Shown piece by piece: positions 61,453 through 64,000 of a DNA stretch of 64,000 nucleotides (positions are counted from its first letter, which is position 1; every line of letters begins with the position of its first letter). The stretch lies in the NCBI RefSeq assembly GCF_033547095.1, contig NZ_CP137852.1:1667501-1731500 (forward strand). The letters run 5' to 3'. The translations under genes were made by a program, and so were the position numbers. Under the pieces are notes generated by a model. The model worked only from the letters and a program-made list of their open reading frames with translations, did no database searches and was not told the origin of the DNA. This DNA comes from Sediminicoccus rosea (GTDB taxonomy: Bacteria > Pseudomonadota > Alphaproteobacteria > Acetobacterales > Acetobacteraceae).

Positions 61453-63048
61453 TCACTCCGCGGGCGAGGCCAGCAAAGCGTTGGTGTACCAGATGGGGCT
61501 CGCATCGTAACGCACACGCGCCCGCTGCGCTGCCCAGCTCACGCGGAGATAGTGCACCGGAATCACCCCGAGATCATCGGTCGCGGCCCGCATCGCCTGC
61601 GCGGTGAGTGCGAGGCGCCGCTCCGGGTTCATGGTCCGCAGCGCCTCGGAGAGCGGGGCATCCACCGCTGGGTTGGAATAATGCTGGCGGTTGAAGGGGC
61701 CGAAGCCGGTCACCGGATCGCGCGTCGCCACCACCTGGCGCAGCATGTTGGCGGCGGTGGAGGTGGTGAAGGTCGTCATGAACATGCCGAATTCGCGGGC
61801 GGTGGCGCGGGTGAAGAAATTGGCCGGCGGCAGCACCTCGACGCGCGTCTCGATGCCGATGCGCGTCAGCCCCTGGGCGATGGCCTGCAGGATGTCGGCA
61901 TCGGAGGGGATGAAGCCGTTGGGGCCATGGATGGTCATGCGGAAGCCATCCGGGAAGCCCGCCTCGGCCAGCAGGGCGCGGGCGCGGGCGAGGTCGGTCG
62001 CCATCGGCGGCAGGCCCTGCACGCGGTCGGGCAAAGCGGGGGCGGCGAATTGCTCGGCCGCGCGGCCTTGGCCCACGAGCAGGCGGCTCACGATCGCCTC
62101 GCGCGGGATGGCGAGCGAGATGGCCTGGCGCACGCGCAGGTCCCGCAGCGGGTTGCGCGGCAGCGGGTTGCCCTGCTTGTCGGTCACGAAGGGCGCCTGG
62201 TCCCGCACCGTGTCGGGCATGAGGTAGGAGGTGGTGATGCTGTCCGCCGTGAAGACGGCGAGGCGCGGGTCCTGCGAGAGGCGCTGCACATCCTGCACCG
62301 GCACGGCGTCGATCAGGTCCACATCGCCGGCGAGCAGGGCGGCGACGCGGGCGCCGTTGTTCGTCATGTAGCGGGTGATCACGCGATCCCAGGCGGGCCG
62401 GGGGCCCCAGAAATCCGGGTTGCGGGTGAATTCATGCCGCTCGCCCTGGGCGTAGCTGACATGGCGGTAGGCGCCGGTGCCGATCAGCGCGCGGCCCTGG
62501 TTGAAGTCGCCCAGCACCGCATTCGCGTGGATGCGGCGCGAGAGGATCATGATCGCGGTGATGTCGCGGTCGAAGAAGGGGGCCGGCTCGCGCGTGATCA
62601 CATGGATGGTGCGCGGGTCGATGATGCGGACTTCGGCGATGGTGCGGACCATCGGCGTGAAGGGGCCCGGCGAATTGGGCACCTGCGGCACCCGGGCGAA
62701 GGAGAAGGCGACGTCCTCCGCCTCGAAGGGCGTGCCGTCATGGAAGCGCACGCCCTCGCGCAGGCGGAATTCCCAGGTGAGGTCGTCAATGTTGCGCCAG
62801 CTCTCGGCCAGCACGGGGAAGATGCGGCTCTGCGTGTCGAGATCCAGCAGCGGATTGAAGATCTGCCGCAGCTGCGCGTTGTTGTTGTTGGAGGAGTGGT
62901 AGTGCGGGTCCATGCCCGTCGGAATGCCGGCCATGCCGATGGTCAGCGTGCGCGTGGGCTGGGGCTGGGGCTGGGCCTGGGCCGGGGCCTGGGCGGCGGC
63001 CAGGCCGGCGGCCAGCATGCAGGTGGCCAGCAGGGCGGAACGCAGCAT
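61453..63048 (-). CDS. peptide/nickel-type ABC substrate-binding protein
   Basis: A family 5 solute-binding protein (DppA-like) of 531 aa. The signal peptide (LRSALLATCMLAAGLAAAQ) is followed by a proline/glutamine-rich linker (APAQAQPQPQP), then TLTIGMAGIPTGMDPHYHS. Typical segments are LTWEFRLREGVRFHDGTPFE and IGTGAYRHVSYAQGE. Ligands of this family are oligopeptides and other molecules. No permease or ATPase gene is present on this side; the next gene downstream is a deacylase. Confidence 0.88.
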   Translation of the reverse strand: MLRSALLATCMLAAGLAAAQAPAQAQPQPQPTRTLTIGMAGIPTGMDPHYHSSNNNNAQLRQIFNPLLDLDTQSRIFPVLAESWRNIDDLTWEFRLREGVRFHDGTPFEAEDVAFSFARVPQVPNSPGPFTPMVRTIAEVRIIDPRTIHVITREPAPFFDRDITAIMILSRRIHANAVLGDFNQGRALIGTGAYRHVSYAQGERHEFTRNPDFWGPRPAWDRVITRYMTNNGARVAALLAGDVDLIDAVPVQDVQRLSQDPRLAVFTADSITTSYLMPDTVRDQAPFVTDKQGNPLPRNPLRDLRVRQAISLAIPREAIVSRLLVGQGRAAEQFAAPALPDRVQGLPPMATDLARARALLAEAGFPDGFRMTIHGPNGFIPSDADILQAIAQGLTRIGIETRVEVLPPANFFTRATAREFGMFMTTFTTSTAANMLRQVVATRDPVTGFGPFNRQHYSNPAVDAPLSEALRTMNPERRLALTAQAMRAATDDLGVIPVHYLRVSWAAQRARVRYDASPIWYTNALLASPAE

Positions 63049-63110
63049 CGGTCTCTCCTCGGGATGACGCGGCGTTCATCTTCCGGCCGGCGCGCCGGCC
63101 GTCAAGCGAA

Positions 63111-63323
63111 TTACCGGACGGGCTTGCGGTAGAAGGCCATGGGAATGCCGATGGCGAGCACCACGGCGCCGGCCAGGATGTAGGGGATGTTGCGGTGGCT
63201 CTCCGGCGCGCCGAACTTCTCGATGAAGATCGAGACGATCAGCCCGATGCCGATGATGCCGAAGGCCAGGAACTTGCCGCGGCCGGACACCTCTTTCCGC
63301 GCGGGGGCGGCGTTCTCCTGCAT
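63111..63323 (-). CDS. small two-helix membrane protein
   Basis: A 70-aa protein with two predicted membrane helices: FLAFGIIGIGLIVSIFI and IPYILAGAVVLAIGIPMAF. A short loop (EKFGAPESHRN) joins them, with basic residues at both ends. No family was recognised. It stands alone between the ABC binding protein gene and the ArsC-like gene, all on the minus strand. Confidence 0.65.
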   Translation of the reverse strand: MQENAAPARKEVSGRGKFLAFGIIGIGLIVSIFIEKFGAPESHRNIPYILAGAVVLAIGIPMAFYRKPVR

Positions 63324-63426
63324 CCTCTTTGTCCTTCCTCAGAACCTCGGGCCACAGAACCGTGGGCCTCGGGGTCTTGGGGCGGAGCCTATCCCGCGCT
63401 GGCCGGCCGCGCCAAGCGAAACCGGA

Positions 63427-63771
63427 TCAGCCGAGCGCCTTCGCGTAGGCCTCCGGGCTGAAGCCCACGAGGCGGCGCGGGCCGAGGTCGAGCACGGGGC
63501 GCTTGATCATCGAGGGCTGCGCCAGCATCAGCGCCATGGCGCGCGTGGCGTCGAGGCCCTGCTTCTCGGCGTCGGGCAGCTTGCGGAAGGTGGTGCCCGC
63601 CCGGTTCAGCAGCGCCTCCCAGCCGAGTTCCTGCACCCAGGCCGCAAGCGTCGCGGGGGCGATGCCTTGGGTCTTGTAGTCGTGGAAGGCATAGGCCACG
63701 CCGCGCGCATCCAGCCAGGCGCGGGCCTTCTTCATGGTGTCGCAGTTCTTGATGCCATGGAGCGTGATCAT
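63427..63771 (-). CDS. ArsC/Spx-family protein (YffB type)
   Basis: A 114-aa thioredoxin-like protein. It opens MITLHGIKNCDTMKKARAWL with the single active-site Cys of the YffB group, and has FHDYKTQGI and PSMIKRPVLDLG. It lacks the arginine triad expected of true arsenate reductases, and no ars genes are near. YffB proteins are thought to act on glutathione-linked thiols; the exact role is unknown. Confidence 0.82.
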   Translation of the reverse strand: MITLHGIKNCDTMKKARAWLDARGVAYAFHDYKTQGIAPATLAAWVQELGWEALLNRAGTTFRKLPDAEKQGLDATRAMALMLAQPSMIKRPVLDLGPRRLVGFSPEAYAKALG

Positions 63772-63869
63772 CGGGCCTATGTCGCATCGAAGCCGGGCCG
63801 CGCCAAGCGGCGGGTGGACAGGCCGGCGGGCGGCCCCATAGCCTCGCATGCGACCAGCCGGAGCCGACC

Positions 63870-64000
63870 ATGCAGGACATCGCCGAACCGAGGCCCGCCG
63901 CGTGGCGGCGGATCCTGCGCCTGCCGGTGATCCGGCTGCCGCTGCTGGGCGGCGGCCTCTTCTGGCTGATGATGGTGAACAACGGCTTCATGGAGGACCT
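63870..64000 (+). CDS. start of an unidentified membrane protein (cut by window end)
   Basis: Forty-three residues are visible, beginning MQDIAEPRPAAWRRILRLPV. A hydrophobic segment (IRLPLLGGGLFWLMMV) then starts. GGAG lies seven bases before the ATG. The opening is reminiscent of CPBP-type intramembrane proteases, but too little is present to decide. It is divergent from the ArsC-like gene. Confidence 0.5.
   Translation, partial: MQDIAEPRPAAWRRILRLPVIRLPLLGGGLFWLMMVNNGFMED

Noticed and set aside
59854-63132. A 1092-codon plus-strand open frame
   Set aside because: It is antisense to the deacylase and ABC binding protein genes and runs through the dispersed repeats; no domain is visible.
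63427-63771. Arsenate reductase
   Set aside because: The sequence fits the YffB branch of the ArsC fold and no arsenic genes are nearby.

Overview
The window is high-G+C, densely packed DNA from an alphaproteobacterium, most likely a Roseomonas-like member of the Acetobacteraceae. The evidence is the alphaproteobacterial ribosomal order (secY-adk-rpsM, no rpsD before rpoA), the perM-hdaA-ppk-ppx block, and many orphan TctC/Bug periplasmic binding proteins. This placement is inferred from gene content, not from a database search. No tRNA, rRNA, CRISPR array, insertion sequence or prophage was seen.

Region by region. 1-8.2 kb: the end of the spc operon and the alpha operon (rplE fragment to rplQ), with an internal promoter before rpsM, a terminator-like hairpin before rpoA and a terminator after rplQ. 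8.25-9.8 kb: a YCII/DGPF protein coupled to an ECF42-type sigma factor. 9.9-13.7 kb (minus): a run of amino-acid ABC binding protein, permease, SDR, TctC protein and small secreted protein. 13.8-17.3 kb (plus): a ureohydrolase, then yicC-gmk-AEC transporter. 17.3-19.6 kb (minus): a biuret-hydrolase-like enzyme coupled to an NCS2 permease. 19.7-26.6 kb (minus): DUF2066, CDP-alcohol phosphatidyltransferase, perM, hdaA, ppk1, ppx. 26.7-29.3 kb (plus): purM, purN, a small oxidase subunit and a K+ channel. 29.4-32.3 kb: ndk, an ABC-F protein and a fungal-type cytosine deaminase.

32.3-49.4 kb is catabolic and accessory. One divergent cluster has a CoA-transferase, GntR regulator, CitE-like lyase and glucokinase facing a TctC gene. 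It is followed by an M20 peptidase, a trypsin-like protease and another TctC gene. Next come rutBCD (pyrimidine ring degradation without rutA nearby), facing a THI5-like binding protein and followed by a Tat-type amidohydrolase. The last cluster is TctC, MaoC hydratase, CoA-transferase and CitE-like lyase, which matches the itaconate pathway logic (activation, hydration, cleavage).

49.4-64 kb: an enolase-superfamily dehydratase with its TctC gene, htpG, an SDR, an orphan OmpR-type regulator, a SCO copper chaperone, and class I ribonucleotide reductase (nrdA and nrdB) with a probable NrdR box pair. The rest is a 505-bp repeat-rich gap, an M20 deacylase, a peptide-type ABC binding protein, a small membrane protein, a YffB-like ArsC protein and the start of an unidentified membrane protein. 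A roughly 105-bp dispersed repeat occurs in three intergenic places and is the most unusual non-coding signal.
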